A DNA stretch of 64,000 nucleotides, from assembly GCA_046046245.1 (NCBI GenBank), contig JBJOKE010000035.1:36307-100306 (forward strand). Direction: 5' to 3'. Below, piece after piece: positions 55,674-64,000 of this stretch (position 1 is its first letter; each line of letters starts with the position of its first letter). The position numbers and the translations under genes were made by a program. Below the pieces are notes generated by a model that worked only from the letters and a program-made list of their open reading frames with translations, ran no database searches and had not been told where the DNA came from. This stretch comes from UBA4615 sp046046245 (lineage in GTDB: Bacteria; Pseudomonadota; Gammaproteobacteria; Burkholderiales; Burkholderiaceae_E).

Positions 55674-56449
55674 ACGCCGCAGCGCCGACCGTCCTCGTGC
55701 CCGACTGGACCCCGCATCCGTCGGTGCGGGCACTGACCACGCTGCGCGCGGGCGGCGTCAGCGCCGGGCCGTTCGGTCTGGCCGACGGGGCCGCGGGCGG
55801 GCTCAACCTCGGTGAGCATGTCGGCGACGATCCGGCAGCGGTGCGCGAGAACCGCGCGCGCCTGCAGCGCCTGCTGCCCGGTGCGATCCGATGGCTGTCG
55901 CAGGTCCACGGCGTGTCGGTCCACGACGCCGACGGCGCGGCGCCCGACGCACCTCCGGTGGCCGACGCAGCGGTCGCGACCGCGCCTGGCACGGTGCTCG
56001 CCGTGATGACCGCCGACTGCCTGCCGATCCTGCTCGCCGATGCCCACGGGCGCGGGGTCGCCGTCGCGCATGCCGGCTGGCGAGGTCTCGCGGCCGGCGT
56101 GGCCGAGGCCGCGGTGGACGCGCTGCGCGCGCGCGTGGGCGACGACGCGCGGGTGCAGGCGTGGCTGGGCCCTGCGATCGGGCCCTCGGCCTTCGAGGTG
56201 GGCGACGACGTCCGCGACGCCTTCGTCGCGTTCGACGCCGACGCAGCCGGCGCGTTCGTCCCCGGCCCCGCGCCCGGCAAGTGGTGGGCCGACCTGGCCG
56301 GGCTCGCGCGCCTGCGGCTCGCCGCGATGGGTGTGCACGACGTGACCGGCGGCACGCTGTGCACCGTGTCCGACGCGTCCCGCTTCTACTCGCACCGCCG
56401 CGACCGCCGCAGCGGCCGCTTCGCGTCACTGCTCTGGATCGCCGGCTGA
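55670..56449 (+). CDS. pgeF: peptidoglycan editing factor PgeF (YfiH, multicopper-oxidase-like fold)
   Basis: A 259-residue member of the YfiH/DUF152 family, which removes wrongly incorporated L-Ser from peptidoglycan precursors and was earlier called laccase-like. Conserved motifs are LSQVHGVSVHDAD, VMTADCLPILLAD, VAVAHAGWRGLAAG and FYSHRRDRRSGRFASLLWI, with the metal-binding His and Cys. ATG 55670 overlaps the rluD stop as ATGA. It converges with the small membrane protein gene, with a 24-bp overlap. Confidence 0.92.
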   Translation: MNAAAPTVLVPDWTPHPSVRALTTLRAGGVSAGPFGLADGAAGGLNLGEHVGDDPAAVRENRARLQRLLPGAIRWLSQVHGVSVHDADGAAPDAPPVADAAVATAPGTVLAVMTADCLPILLADAHGRGVAVAHAGWRGLAAGVAEAAVDALRARVGDDARVQAWLGPAIGPSAFEVGDDVRDAFVAFDADAAGAFVPGPAPGKWWADLAGLARLRLAAMGVHDVTGGTLCTVSDASRFYSHRRDRRSGRFASLLWIAG

Positions 56450-56638
56450 GTGCCGGTTGCGCCGCCGCTGCGGGGTGCCCACGAGCCAGAGGAACAGCGC
56501 GAGCGGCGCCAGGCCGTAGAGCGCGAAGGTCGCGATGCCCGCGACGACCGAGGTCTCGGTGAGCGCCATCATGAGGACGACGTAGAGCCAGGCGATGGCG
56601 ACGATGTACACGGCGGGCACTCGGACGCGCGTGGACAC
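56426..56638 (-). CDS. small conserved membrane protein
   Basis: A 70-residue protein of two hydrophobic helices: VPAVYIVAIAWLYVVLMMAL and VAGIATFALYGLAPLALFLW, followed by a basic tail GTPQRRRNRH. I recognise this as an unnamed protein common beside phaC/pgeF in Burkholderiales; function unknown. The start is uncertain: GTG 56638 is used, and another GTG lies six codons later. Its 3' end overlaps pgeF on the opposite strand. Confidence 0.7.
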   Translation of the reverse strand: MSTRVRVPAVYIVAIAWLYVVLMMALTETSVVAGIATFALYGLAPLALFLWLVGTPQRRRNRHSAGDPEQ

Positions 56639-56679
56639 GGGTGATGGCCGCGCGCAAGATTCGTGAAAGGCGGCTGCAG

Positions 56680-56685
56680 CATAAT
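56680..56685 (+). promoter_or_regulatory. possible -10 element of phaC
   Basis: CATAAT, five of six consensus positions, 30 bp before the chosen phaC start. A -35 is not evident. Confidence 0.3.
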
Positions 56686-56715
56686 GCGGCGACACGAAGA
56701 CAGACAGGGGTGTCC

Positions 56716-58614
56716 ATGGCTGCAACCCGGCAACCGCGTTCGAACCGGGCCTCCGCGCCGGCCCAGTCGGCCCGACCGAAGCGAGGCGCGGCGACGCGCC
56801 CCACGGGCGAGTCCGAGCTCGGGCCGACCGCCGCGCCCAAGCGCGGCGCGAAGCCCGCCCCGAAGGCGCGGGCCGCGCGTGCGGCCGGCGCACCGGCCGA
56901 GCCGGCGTCCGCCGCCCGCACCGGGCCGACCGCGCCGCAGGGCGCGAAGGAGCTGGCGGGCGCGGGCTTCCCCCTGACCGACCTGGCCGGCGCGATCCCG
57001 ATGTGGACCATCGATCCGGCGCGCCTCGTCTCGCTGCAGAACGAGTACGCGAGCCGCCTGCAGAAGATGTGGTCCGAGTTCCTCGCCGGTGACGGCGCGG
57101 CGCCTCCGCTCGGCGACAAGCGCTTCGCGTCGCCCGCATGGAGCCAGCAGACGCCGTACGCGTGGAGTGCGGCGATGTACCTGCTGAATGCCGACTTCAT
57201 GCAGCGGATGGCCGACGCGGTCGATGCCGATCCCAAGACCCGCGACCGGATCCGCTTCTTCACGCAGCAGTGGGTCGACGCGCTGTCGCCGTCGAACTTC
57301 CTGCCGACCAACCCCGAGGCGCAGCGCAAGCTGCTCGACTCGAACGGCGCGAGCCTGCGCCATGGCATCGAGAACCTGCTCGCGGACATCGCGAAGGGCC
57401 ACATCTCGATGACCGAGGAGAACGCGTTCGAGGTCGGCCGCAACGTCGGCACCTCGAAGGGCGCGGTCGTCTTCCGCAACGACGTCATCGAGCTGATCCA
57501 GTACTCGCCGAGCACGCCGACCGTCGGCAACCGGCCGCTGCTGCTGGTGCCGCCCTTCATCAACAAGTACTACATCCTCGACCTGCAGCCCGAGAACTCG
57601 TTCGTCGCACACGCGGTGTCGAAGGGCCACACGGTCTTCCTGGTCTCCTGGATCAACGCTCAGCCCGAGCACGGACAGCTGACCTGGGACGACTACATCG
57701 AACGCGGTACCGTCGAGGCGATCCACCGCGTCCAGGCGATCTCGAAGAGCGAGACGATCAACGCGCTCGGCTTCTGCGTCGGCGGCACGATCCTCGCCAC
57801 CTCGCTGGCCGCGCTCGCGGCCCGCGGCGAGCGTCCGGTCGAGTCGCTGACCCTGATGACGACGCTGCTCGACTTCGCCGAGCCCGGCGTGCTCGGCGTG
57901 TTCATCGACCCGGCCCAGGTCGCCTGGCGGGAACAGACGCTGGGCGCCGGTGGCCTGATGACCGGTGGCGAGCTCGCGACGACCTTCTCGTTCCTGCGGC
58001 CGAACGACCTGGTCTGGAACTACGTCGTCGCCAACTACCTGAAGGGCGAGGATCCTCCGCCGTTCGACCTGCTCTACTGGAATTCCGACAGCACGAACCT
58101 GCCGGGTCCGCTGTACTGCTGGTACCTGCGGCACATGTACCTGCAGAACGAGCTGAGGATCCCGAACCGGCTCACCTGCATCGGTCAGAAGATCGACCTG
58201 GGCCGCATCGACGTGCCGACCTTCGTGTTCGGCGCGAAGGAAGACCACATCGTTCCGTGGCGCGCCGCCTACGGGTCGACGCAGCTGCTGTCGAACGACG
58301 TGCGTTTCGTGCTGGGCGCCTCCGGGCACATCGCCGGCGCGATCAACCCGGCGTCGAAGAACAAGCGCAGCTACTGGGTCGGCGAGTCGCTGCCGGCGTC
58401 CCCCGACGACTGGCTCGCCGCGGCGACCGAGAGGCCCGGCAGCTGGTGGAGCGACTGGGCCGCTTGGCTCGAGGGCTTCAAGGGCGGCACGCGCGCGGCG
58501 CCTGCGGATCTCGGCGACGCGCAGCACCCGCCGCTCGAGCCCGCCCCGGGCCGCTACGTGAAGATCAAGGCCAGGCCCGAAGGCGCTGCGGCCACGCTGT
58601 TCCCGCAATCCTGA
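56716..58614 (+). CDS. phaC: class I poly(3-hydroxyalkanoate) synthase
   Basis: A 632-residue enzyme that polymerises 3-hydroxyacyl-CoA to PHA at granule surfaces. The lipase-like box GFCVGG holds the nucleophile Cys354, and Asp and His partners lie in FGAKEDHIVPW and GASGHIAGAINP. The first 85 residues are a low-complexity Ala/Arg/Pro extension, then GAIPMWTIDPARLVSLQNEYASRL starts the conserved part. ATG 56716 follows AGGGG; the CATAAT at 56680-56685 argues against the in-frame ATG at 56641. It is followed by phaB and phaR. Confidence 0.95.
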   Translation: MAATRQPRSNRASAPAQSARPKRGAATRPTGESELGPTAAPKRGAKPAPKARAARAAGAPAEPASAARTGPTAPQGAKELAGAGFPLTDLAGAIPMWTIDPARLVSLQNEYASRLQKMWSEFLAGDGAAPPLGDKRFASPAWSQQTPYAWSAAMYLLNADFMQRMADAVDADPKTRDRIRFFTQQWVDALSPSNFLPTNPEAQRKLLDSNGASLRHGIENLLADIAKGHISMTEENAFEVGRNVGTSKGAVVFRNDVIELIQYSPSTPTVGNRPLLLVPPFINKYYILDLQPENSFVAHAVSKGHTVFLVSWINAQPEHGQLTWDDYIERGTVEAIHRVQAISKSETINALGFCVGGTILATSLAALAARGERPVESLTLMTTLLDFAEPGVLGVFIDPAQVAWREQTLGAGGLMTGGELATTFSFLRPNDLVWNYVVANYLKGEDPPPFDLLYWNSDSTNLPGPLYCWYLRHMYLQNELRIPNRLTCIGQKIDLGRIDVPTFVFGAKEDHIVPWRAAYGSTQLLSNDVRFVLGASGHIAGAINPASKNKRSYWVGESLPASPDDWLAAATERPGSWWSDWAAWLEGFKGGTRAAPADLGDAQHPPLEPAPGRYVKIKARPEGAAATLFPQS

Positions 58615-58657
58615 ACATCCACCAACGCCCCGCCAGGGGCTCCAGGGAGACTGAACG

Positions 58658-59392
58658 ATGACGAAACTCGCTTACGTGACCGGCGGCATGGGTGGCATCG
58701 GCACCGCCATCTGCCGCAAGTTCCACGACATGGGGTACACGGTGATCGCGGGCTGCGGCCCCACCCGCGACTTCGAGAAATGGCTCGCCGAGCAGAAGAA
58801 GGACGGCTATTCGTTCTTCGCGTCGGTCGGTAACGTCTCCGACTGGGAGTCGACCAAGGCGGCCTTCGACAAGGTCAAGGCCGAGCACGGCAATCCCGAC
58901 ATCCTCGTCAACAACGCGGGCATCACCCGCGACGGCGCGTTCCGCAAGATGGCGCTGGACGACTGGAAGGCAGTCATCGACACCAACCTGAACAGCCTGT
59001 TCTGCGTGACCAAGCAGGTGATCGACGGGATGATGGACAAGGGCTGGGGTCGGGTCATCAACATCTCGTCGGTCAACGGCGAAAAGGGCCAGTTCGGTCA
59101 GACCAACTATTCGGCGGCCAAGGCCGGCATGCACGGCTTCACCATGGCGCTTGCACAGGAGGTCGCGTCCAAGGGCGTGACGGTCAATACTGTCAGCCCG
59201 GGTTACATCGCCACCGACATGGTGATGGCGGTCCGCGAGGACGTCCGCGAGAAGATCATCGCCACGATCCCGGTCAAGCGGCTGGGCAAGGCCGAGGAGA
59301 TCGGCTCGATCTGCGGTTGGCTCTCGACCGACGATGCCGGCTACACGACCGGCGCCGACTTCTCGTGCAACGGCGGCCTTCATATGGGATGA
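58658..59392 (+). CDS. phaB: acetoacetyl-CoA reductase
   Basis: A 244-residue short-chain dehydrogenase that reduces acetoacetyl-CoA to (R)-3-hydroxybutyryl-CoA with NADPH, the monomer for PhaC. The cofactor motif is VTGGMGGIGTAIC, followed by NNAGITRDG, the catalytic Ser in INISSVNGEKGQFGQ and YSAAK with Tyr and Lys, and SPGYIATDMV. It lies 43 bp after phaC with GGGAGA upstream. Confidence 0.95.
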   Translation: MTKLAYVTGGMGGIGTAICRKFHDMGYTVIAGCGPTRDFEKWLAEQKKDGYSFFASVGNVSDWESTKAAFDKVKAEHGNPDILVNNAGITRDGAFRKMALDDWKAVIDTNLNSLFCVTKQVIDGMMDKGWGRVINISSVNGEKGQFGQTNYSAAKAGMHGFTMALAQEVASKGVTVNTVSPGYIATDMVMAVREDVREKIIATIPVKRLGKAEEIGSICGWLSTDDAGYTTGADFSCNGGLHMG

Positions 59393-59421
59393 TGCGCCGC
59401 GGCAAAGACCCGGAGACCTCG

Positions 59422-60024
59422 ATGGCCCAAGCCACGCGCCTGATCAAGAAGTACCCGAACCGTCGGCTCTACGACACCCAGACCAGCGCGTACATCACCT
59501 TGGCCGACGTCAAGCAGCTCGTGCTCGACACCGAGGACTTCAAGGTCATCGACGCCAAGAGCGAGGAGGACCTGACCCGCAGCATCCTGCTGCAGATCAT
59601 CCTCGAGGAGGAGGCCAGCGGCGCGCCGCTGTTCTCCTCCCAGATGCTCTCCCAGATCATCCGGTTCTACGGCCACGCGATGCAGGGAATGATGGGGGCC
59701 TACCTCGAGAAGTCGATGGTGGCCTTCGTCGAGATCCAGCAGAAGTTCCAGGAGCAGTCGAAGGCCTTCTACGACGGCAAGAACCTGCCGGTCAGCCCCG
59801 AGCTCTGGACGCAGTTCATGCAGGTCCAGGCGCCGATGATGCAGGGCATGATGAGCCACTACATCGACCAGTCGAAGAACCTGTTCGTGCAGATGCAGGA
59901 GCAGATGCAGCAGCAGGCGCGGTCGGTGTTCCAGAGCTTCCCGTTCCCCGGCGCGCCCGGGATGCCCGGTGCGCCGGGTGCGGGGCCGACGCCCGGCGCG
60001 ACCGGCGAGCCCGGCAAGAAGTGA
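59422..60024 (+). CDS. phaR: polyhydroxyalkanoate synthesis repressor PhaR
   Basis: A 200-residue regulator that binds PHA granules and the promoters of phasin genes. The N-terminal DNA-binding domain is RLIKKYPNRRLYDTQTSAYITLADVKQLVLD, followed by the DUF-type accumulation domain LLQIILEEEASGAPLFS. The C-terminus is Gln/Met-rich and then Gly/Pro-rich. ATG 59422 follows GGAG at 59412; an ATG at 59389 overlapping phaB is also in frame. It normally controls phaP, which is not in the window. Confidence 0.94.
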   Translation: MAQATRLIKKYPNRRLYDTQTSAYITLADVKQLVLDTEDFKVIDAKSEEDLTRSILLQIILEEEASGAPLFSSQMLSQIIRFYGHAMQGMMGAYLEKSMVAFVEIQQKFQEQSKAFYDGKNLPVSPELWTQFMQVQAPMMQGMMSHYIDQSKNLFVQMQEQMQQQARSVFQSFPFPGAPGMPGAPGAGPTPGATGEPGKK

Positions 60025-60083
60025 GTTCCCGGAGCCCCGGATCGGCCCGCTCCGGCCTCCGCGGACCTCGGGTGCGCCGCGGG

Positions 60084-60111
60084 TAGGCAGCCGCGGCCGG
60101 CGCGATAGAAT
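60084..60111 (+). promoter_or_regulatory. candidate rimO promoter
   Basis: TAGGCA at 60084-60089 and TAGAAT at 60106-60111 are separated by 16 bp, 39 bp before the rimO start. Confidence 0.4.
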
Positions 60112-60150
60112 GACGGGTTAACCGTCCTGCGGGCCGCGCGCCCGATCGCG

Positions 60151-61623
60151 ATGTCGTCCGTCAACGTCAAGCGGCCCCGGGCCGCGCCCCGTGCCCCCGC
60201 CTCCGCGGTCGCCGAGCCGCCCCGCGTGGGCTTCGTCTCGCTCGGTTGCCCGAAGGCCCTGGTGGACGCCGAGAGGATCGTCACGCAGCTGCGTGCGGAG
60301 GGCTACGTGATCGCGCCCAGCTACCAGGACTCGGACCTGGTGGTGGTCAATACCTGCGGCTTCATCGACGACGCGGTCCGCGAGTCGCTCGACGCGATCG
60401 GCGAGGCGCTCGCCGAGAACGGCAAGGTCATCGTCACCGGTTGCCTCGGTGCGAAGGCGGGGCAGGACGGCGGCAACCTGGTCGCCGAGGTCCACCCGAG
60501 CGTGCTCGCGGTGACCGGTCCGCACGCGCTGGAGGAGGTGATGGGGCACGTGCACGCGCACCTGCCGCGGCCTCACGATCCCTTCGTCGATCTGGTGCCC
60601 GAGGCCGGCGTGAAGCTCACGCCGCGGCACTACGCCTACCTGAAGATCTCCGAGGGATGCAACCACCGCTGCAGCTTCTGCATCATCCCGTCGATGCGCG
60701 GCGACCTGCTCAGCCGCCCGATCGGCGAGGTGGTCCGCGAGGCGCGCGCGCTGCTGAAGTCCGGCGTGAAGGAGCTGCTGGTCATCTCCCAGGACACCAG
60801 CGCCTACGGCGTCGACCTGAAGTACCGGACCGACTTCGTCGACGGCCGCCCGGTCCGCACGCGGATGACCGAGCTGTGCCGCGAGCTGGGCCTCGCCGCG
60901 CGCGAGCACGATGGCTGGGTGCGGCTGCACTACGTCTATCCGTATCCGCACGTCGACGAGGTGCTGCCGCTGATGGCCGAGGGGCTGGTTCTGCCGTACC
61001 TCGACGTGCCGTTCCAGCACTCGCATCCCGAGGTGCTGAGGCGCATGAAGCGGCCGGCCAGCGGCGAGCGCAATCTCGAGCGGATCCAGGGCTGGCGCAG
61101 GGTCGTGCCCGAGCTGACCGTGCGCAGCACCTTCATCGCGGGCTTTCCCGGCGAGACCGAGGCGCAGTTCGACGATCTGCTGGCGTTCCTCAAGGAGGCC
61201 GAGCTCGACCGCGTCGGATGCTTCGCCTACTCGCCGGTCGAGGGCGCGACCGCGAACGACCTCGAGGGCGCGCTGCCCGACGAGGTCCGCGAGGACCGGC
61301 GCAAGCGGTTCATGCAGGTCCAGCAGCGGATCAGCCGCAGGCGCCTGAAGCGCAAGGTCGGCACGGTGCAGCGCGTGCTGATCGACGCGGCGGGACCCGA
61401 GGGCGCGGTCGGGCGCACGAGCGCCGACGCACCGGAGATCGACGGCGTGGTGCACGTCGCCCCGGATCCTTCGCTGCGTGCGGGGGCGTTCGTCGAGGTC
61501 GCGATCGAGGCGTCCGACGCCCACGACCTGTTCGGCGCGGTGATCGGTGCCGATCGTGTCCCGGCGGCCGCCCCGCGCGCCGCGGCGTCCGGGCCCGCCA
61601 GGCGCGCAGCGGCCCGTCGCTGA
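60151..61623 (+). CDS. rimO: ribosomal protein S12 methylthiotransferase RimO
   Basis: A 490-residue radical SAM enzyme that adds a methylthio group to an Asp of ribosomal protein S12. The N-terminal cluster cysteines lie in SLGCPKALVDAE, VVNTCGFID and VTGCLGAKA; the radical SAM motif is CNHRCSFC, followed by IPSMRGDLLSRP. A TRAM domain is at the C-terminus, with a 30-residue Ala/Arg tail beyond it. The start ATG 60151 is preceded by a promoter candidate. Confidence 0.95.
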   Translation: MSSVNVKRPRAAPRAPASAVAEPPRVGFVSLGCPKALVDAERIVTQLRAEGYVIAPSYQDSDLVVVNTCGFIDDAVRESLDAIGEALAENGKVIVTGCLGAKAGQDGGNLVAEVHPSVLAVTGPHALEEVMGHVHAHLPRPHDPFVDLVPEAGVKLTPRHYAYLKISEGCNHRCSFCIIPSMRGDLLSRPIGEVVREARALLKSGVKELLVISQDTSAYGVDLKYRTDFVDGRPVRTRMTELCRELGLAAREHDGWVRLHYVYPYPHVDEVLPLMAEGLVLPYLDVPFQHSHPEVLRRMKRPASGERNLERIQGWRRVVPELTVRSTFIAGFPGETEAQFDDLLAFLKEAELDRVGCFAYSPVEGATANDLEGALPDEVREDRRKRFMQVQQRISRRRLKRKVGTVQRVLIDAAGPEGAVGRTSADAPEIDGVVHVAPDPSLRAGAFVEVAIEASDAHDLFGAVIGADRVPAAAPRAAASGPARRAAARR

Positions 61624-61636
61624 CCCGGAGGTTCCC

Positions 61637-62356
61637 ATGCGCACGATCCTGCCCCCCGTCGTCGCCCACGCCCGCCGGCGCGCGGTGATCGCTGCCGCGG
61701 TGCTGCTCGCGCCCGGCGTGACGGTCGCTCAGGGCCGGGTGCCGGAGTCGGGCGGCCCGCCCGGCCGCGACGCGGCGCTGATCCGTGCCGCGACCGCCGG
61801 CGACGCGCCCGAGGTGGCGCGGCTGCTGCAGGAGGGCGCGAGCGTCCACGGGCGCGATCTCACCGGACGGACCGCGCTGATCGCCGCGGCGGCGAACGGC
61901 CATGCGGCGGTCGTCCGCCAGCTGATCAATGCGGGGGCGAACCTCGACGCGCAGGACGACGCCCGCGATACCGCGCTGCTCGTCGCCGGCGCGCGCGGCC
62001 ACGCCGAGGTCGCGCGGATGCTGGCCGCGGCGGGGGCCGACCTGCGGGCTCGCAACCGCCACGGCGGCACCGCGCTGATCCCGGCCGCCCACTACGGCCA
62101 TGTCGACACGGTGCGGGCGCTGCTGCAGACCCCGATCGACGTGAACCATGTCAACGACCTCGGATGGACCGCGCTGCTCGAGGCGGTCGTGCTCGGCGAC
62201 GGCGGCGCGCGCTACGTCGAGATCGTGCGGATGCTGATCGCCCATGGCGCCGATCCGTCGAAGCCGGATCGCGACGGCGTGACGCCGCTCGCGCATGCGA
62301 GGCGCCGCGGGCAGGACGAGGTCGCGCGGCTGCTGGTCGCGGCCGGCGCGCGCTGA
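61637..62356 (+). CDS. secreted ankyrin-repeat protein
   Basis: A 239-residue protein. An N-terminal signal (RRAVIAAAVLLAPGVTVAQG) is followed by about five ankyrin repeats, seen as GRDAALIRAATAGDAPEVARLLQ, GRTALIAAAANGHAAVVRQLI, DTALLVAGARGHAEVARML, GGTALIPAAHYGHVDTVRALL and GVTPLAHARRRGQDEVARLL. It probably mediates protein contacts in the periplasm; no partner can be named. GGAGG at 61626-61630 supports ATG 61637. Confidence 0.85.
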   Translation: MRTILPPVVAHARRRAVIAAAVLLAPGVTVAQGRVPESGGPPGRDAALIRAATAGDAPEVARLLQEGASVHGRDLTGRTALIAAAANGHAAVVRQLINAGANLDAQDDARDTALLVAGARGHAEVARMLAAAGADLRARNRHGGTALIPAAHYGHVDTVRALLQTPIDVNHVNDLGWTALLEAVVLGDGGARYVEIVRMLIAHGADPSKPDRDGVTPLAHARRRGQDEVARLLVAAGAR

Positions 62357-62474
62357 CCGCTCGCGGGGCGCGAGGCGTCTCGCGCCGCTGCCTGCATGCG
62401 CCGCGCCGATTGCGCGCGCTCGATCTCCGCGGGCATCATGCGCGACACCATCGAGCCGCCGACCGGAGGAGACC

Positions 62475-63839
62475 ATGAGCGAACCGACCAAGTACCTGCT
62501 GCCCGAGGACCGGATCCCGAAGCGGTGGTACAACATCCAGGCCGACCTGCCCAAGCCGCTGCCCGCGGTGCTGCATCCCGGCACGCTGCAGCCGGTCGGG
62601 CCGGACGACCTCGCGCCGCTGTTCCCGATGGCGCTGATCATGCAGGAGGTCACGACCGAGCGCGAGGTCGAGATCCCGGAGCCGGTCCGCGAGGTCTATC
62701 GGCTGTGGCGGCCCGCGCCGCTGTTCCGCGCGCATCGCCTGGAGAAGGCGCTCGGCACGCCGGCGAAGATCTTCTACAAGTACGAGGGCGTGAGCCCCGC
62801 GGGCTCGCACAAGCCGAACACCGCCGTCGCGCAGGCGTTCTACAACAAGGAGGCGGGCATCAAGCGTCTGTCGACCGAGACCGGTGCCGGGCAGTGGGGC
62901 TCGTCGCTGTCCTTCGCCGGCAGCCTCTTCGGCCTCGAGGTGCTGGTCTTCCAGGTCCGCGTGTCCTACGACCAGAAGCCGTACCGGCGCGCGCTGATGG
63001 AGACCTACGGGGCCCGCTGCCTGCCGTCGCCGTCGAACGAGACCGCCTACGGCCGCAGCGTGCTCGAGAAGCGGCCCGACCACCCGGGCTCGCTCGGCAT
63101 CGCGATCTCCGAGGCGGTCGAGGTGGCCGCGCAGCGCGACGACACGAAGTACGCGCTCGGCTCGGTGCTGAACCACGTGCTGCTGCACCAGACGATCATC
63201 GGCCTGGAGTCGATGGAGCAGATGGAGATGGCGGGCGCCTGGCCCGACGTGGTGGTGGGCTGCACCGGCGGCGGCTCGAACTTCGCGGGCATCGCGTTCC
63301 CGTACATCGGGGACGGACTGCGCGGCGGTCGCAAGCCGCGGATCGTCGCGGTCGAGCCTGCGGCCTGCCCGTCGCTCACGCGCGGCAAGTACGCCTACGA
63401 CTTCGGCGATACCGGCCACATGACGCCGCTCACGAAGATGCACACGCTGGGCTCGACCTTCACGCCGCCGGGCTTCCACGCGGGCGGCCTGCGCTACCAC
63501 GGCATGGCGCCGCTGGTCTCGCACCTGAAGGAGCTCGGACTGATCGAGGCGACCGCCTACCACCAGACCGAGTGCTTCGCCGCCGGCGTGACCTTCGCGC
63601 GCGCCGAGGGCATCGTGCCGGCGCCGGAGGCCAACCACGCGGTCAAGGGCGCCATCGTCGAGGCGCTGCGCTGCAAGGCCGAAGGGCGCAGCGAGGTGAT
63701 CCTGTTCAACCTGTGCGGCCACGGCCACTTCGACATGAGCGCCTACAGCGCCTACTTCTCCGGCAAGCTGGTCGACCAGACCTACGACGAGGCCGAACTG
63801 GCGATGGCATTGTCGGGCTTGCCATCGGTGCCGGCCTGA
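62475..63839 (+). CDS. TrpB-like pyridoxal-phosphate enzyme (TrpB2 type)
   Basis: A 454-residue tryptophan synthase beta-like protein of the TrpB2 group (TIGR01415 type), longer than canonical TrpB (about 400). The PLP lysine lies in PAGSHKPNTAVAQA, the cofactor phosphate loop is CTGGGSNFAG, and ETGAGQWGSSLSFAG follows the first. TrpB2 enzymes can condense indole with serine or phosphoserine, mostly without TrpA. No trpA or other trp gene is adjacent, so it may salvage indole. GGAGGAG at 62464-62470 supports ATG 62475. Confidence 0.92.
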   Translation: MSEPTKYLLPEDRIPKRWYNIQADLPKPLPAVLHPGTLQPVGPDDLAPLFPMALIMQEVTTEREVEIPEPVREVYRLWRPAPLFRAHRLEKALGTPAKIFYKYEGVSPAGSHKPNTAVAQAFYNKEAGIKRLSTETGAGQWGSSLSFAGSLFGLEVLVFQVRVSYDQKPYRRALMETYGARCLPSPSNETAYGRSVLEKRPDHPGSLGIAISEAVEVAAQRDDTKYALGSVLNHVLLHQTIIGLESMEQMEMAGAWPDVVVGCTGGGSNFAGIAFPYIGDGLRGGRKPRIVAVEPAACPSLTRGKYAYDFGDTGHMTPLTKMHTLGSTFTPPGFHAGGLRYHGMAPLVSHLKELGLIEATAYHQTECFAAGVTFARAEGIVPAPEANHAVKGAIVEALRCKAEGRSEVILFNLCGHGHFDMSAYSAYFSGKLVDQTYDEAELAMALSGLPSVPA

Positions 63840-63845
63840 GGGCCT

Positions 63846-63864
63846 GCCGGCTTCGGATGCCGGC
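63846..63864. terminator. weak hairpin after the TrpB2 gene
   Basis: A 6-bp stem GCCGGC/GCCGGC around TTCGGAT, 7 bp after the stop and between two convergent genes. There is no T run. Confidence 0.35.
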
Positions 63865-63896
63865 GGCCCTTCGATGGTCGCCGGCGGCGGCTCGCG

Positions 63897-64000
63897 CTAT
63901 TCGGCCGCCGCCTGGGCCCGGGCGGACACGTCCGGATTCGAGAACACCATGGCGCCGTCGTCGACGCGGCTGTAGCGCAGGGTCAGCAGGTCGTGGATGT
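63897..64000 (-). CDS. 3' end of a minus-strand gene cut by the window edge
   Basis: The last 33 codons are visible, reading IHDLLTLRYSRV, DDGAMVFSNPDV and SARAQAAAE before TAG (63899-63897). The frame is open to the window end. No family can be assigned from this fragment. Confidence 0.5.
   Translation of the reverse strand, partial: IHDLLTLRYSRVDDGAMVFSNPDVSARAQAAAE

Overview
The window is very GC-rich (roughly 70% by eye) and densely coding. It fits a betaproteobacterium of the order Burkholderiales. Three blocks support this: tRNA-Val, thrS, infC, rpmI, rplT, pheST, ihfA, merR, tRNA-Pro; then a GntR regulator with sdhCDAB, sdhE, gltA, odhAB and lpdA, with mdh and acnA divergent; and the polyhydroxyalkanoate (PHA) genes phaC, phaB, phaR beside bamD, rluD and pgeF. 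Family names come from recognition of motifs and length only; no search was run.

Layout. 1-5.8 kb: the 3' part of a DUF1631 gene, then a divergent ferric-iron-type ABC transporter (ATPase and fused permease) with a Fur-like box between them. 5.9-6.3 kb: dagK on the minus strand, starting at TTG. 6.4-15.5 kb: the translation block, bounded by tRNA-Val(GAC) and tRNA-Pro(GGG); a Thr-rich mini-ORF and a strong terminator precede thrS, and infC starts at ATA. 15.6-18.3 kb: an MFS transporter convergent with a P4-type integrase whose catalytic set looks incomplete. 18.4-24.6 kb: six plus-strand frames resembling arsenosugar-type clusters (FAD oxidoreductase, ArsS-like radical SAM protein, TVP38/disulfide-reductase fusion, a small ORF, and TIGR04283- and TIGR04282-type glycosyltransferases) without a visible arsenite methyltransferase.

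24.6-32.1 kb, minus strand: mdh, two secreted proteins of unknown role, acnA and a MASE1-GGDEF-EAL protein. 32.3-38.2 kb, plus strand: gntR, sdhCDAB, sdhE and gltA, ending at a clear terminator. A perfect palindrome between mdh and gntR is the likely GntR operator, so malate oxidation, succinate oxidation and citrate synthesis may share one regulator. 38.3-39.3 kb: a kinase-like protein with PAS and ATPase domains but no histidine box. 39.7-46.4 kb: odhA, odhB, lpdA and zapE. 46.5-51.4 kb: a MoxR ATPase, a VWA protein and a secreted coiled-coil protein, with a PP2C phosphatase convergent to them.

51.5-56.6 kb: a DUF465 protein, a DinG/YoaA-type helicase, bamD, rluD, pgeF and a small membrane protein. 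56.7-60.0 kb: phaC, phaB, phaR, without phaA. 60.1-63.8 kb: rimO, an ankyrin-repeat protein and a TrpB2-type PLP enzyme. The window ends inside a minus-strand gene. No CRISPR array, rRNA gene or insertion sequence was seen. The least explained parts are the arsenosugar-like cluster next to the altered integrase, the thrS leader, and the MoxR/VWA/coiled-coil/PP2C group.
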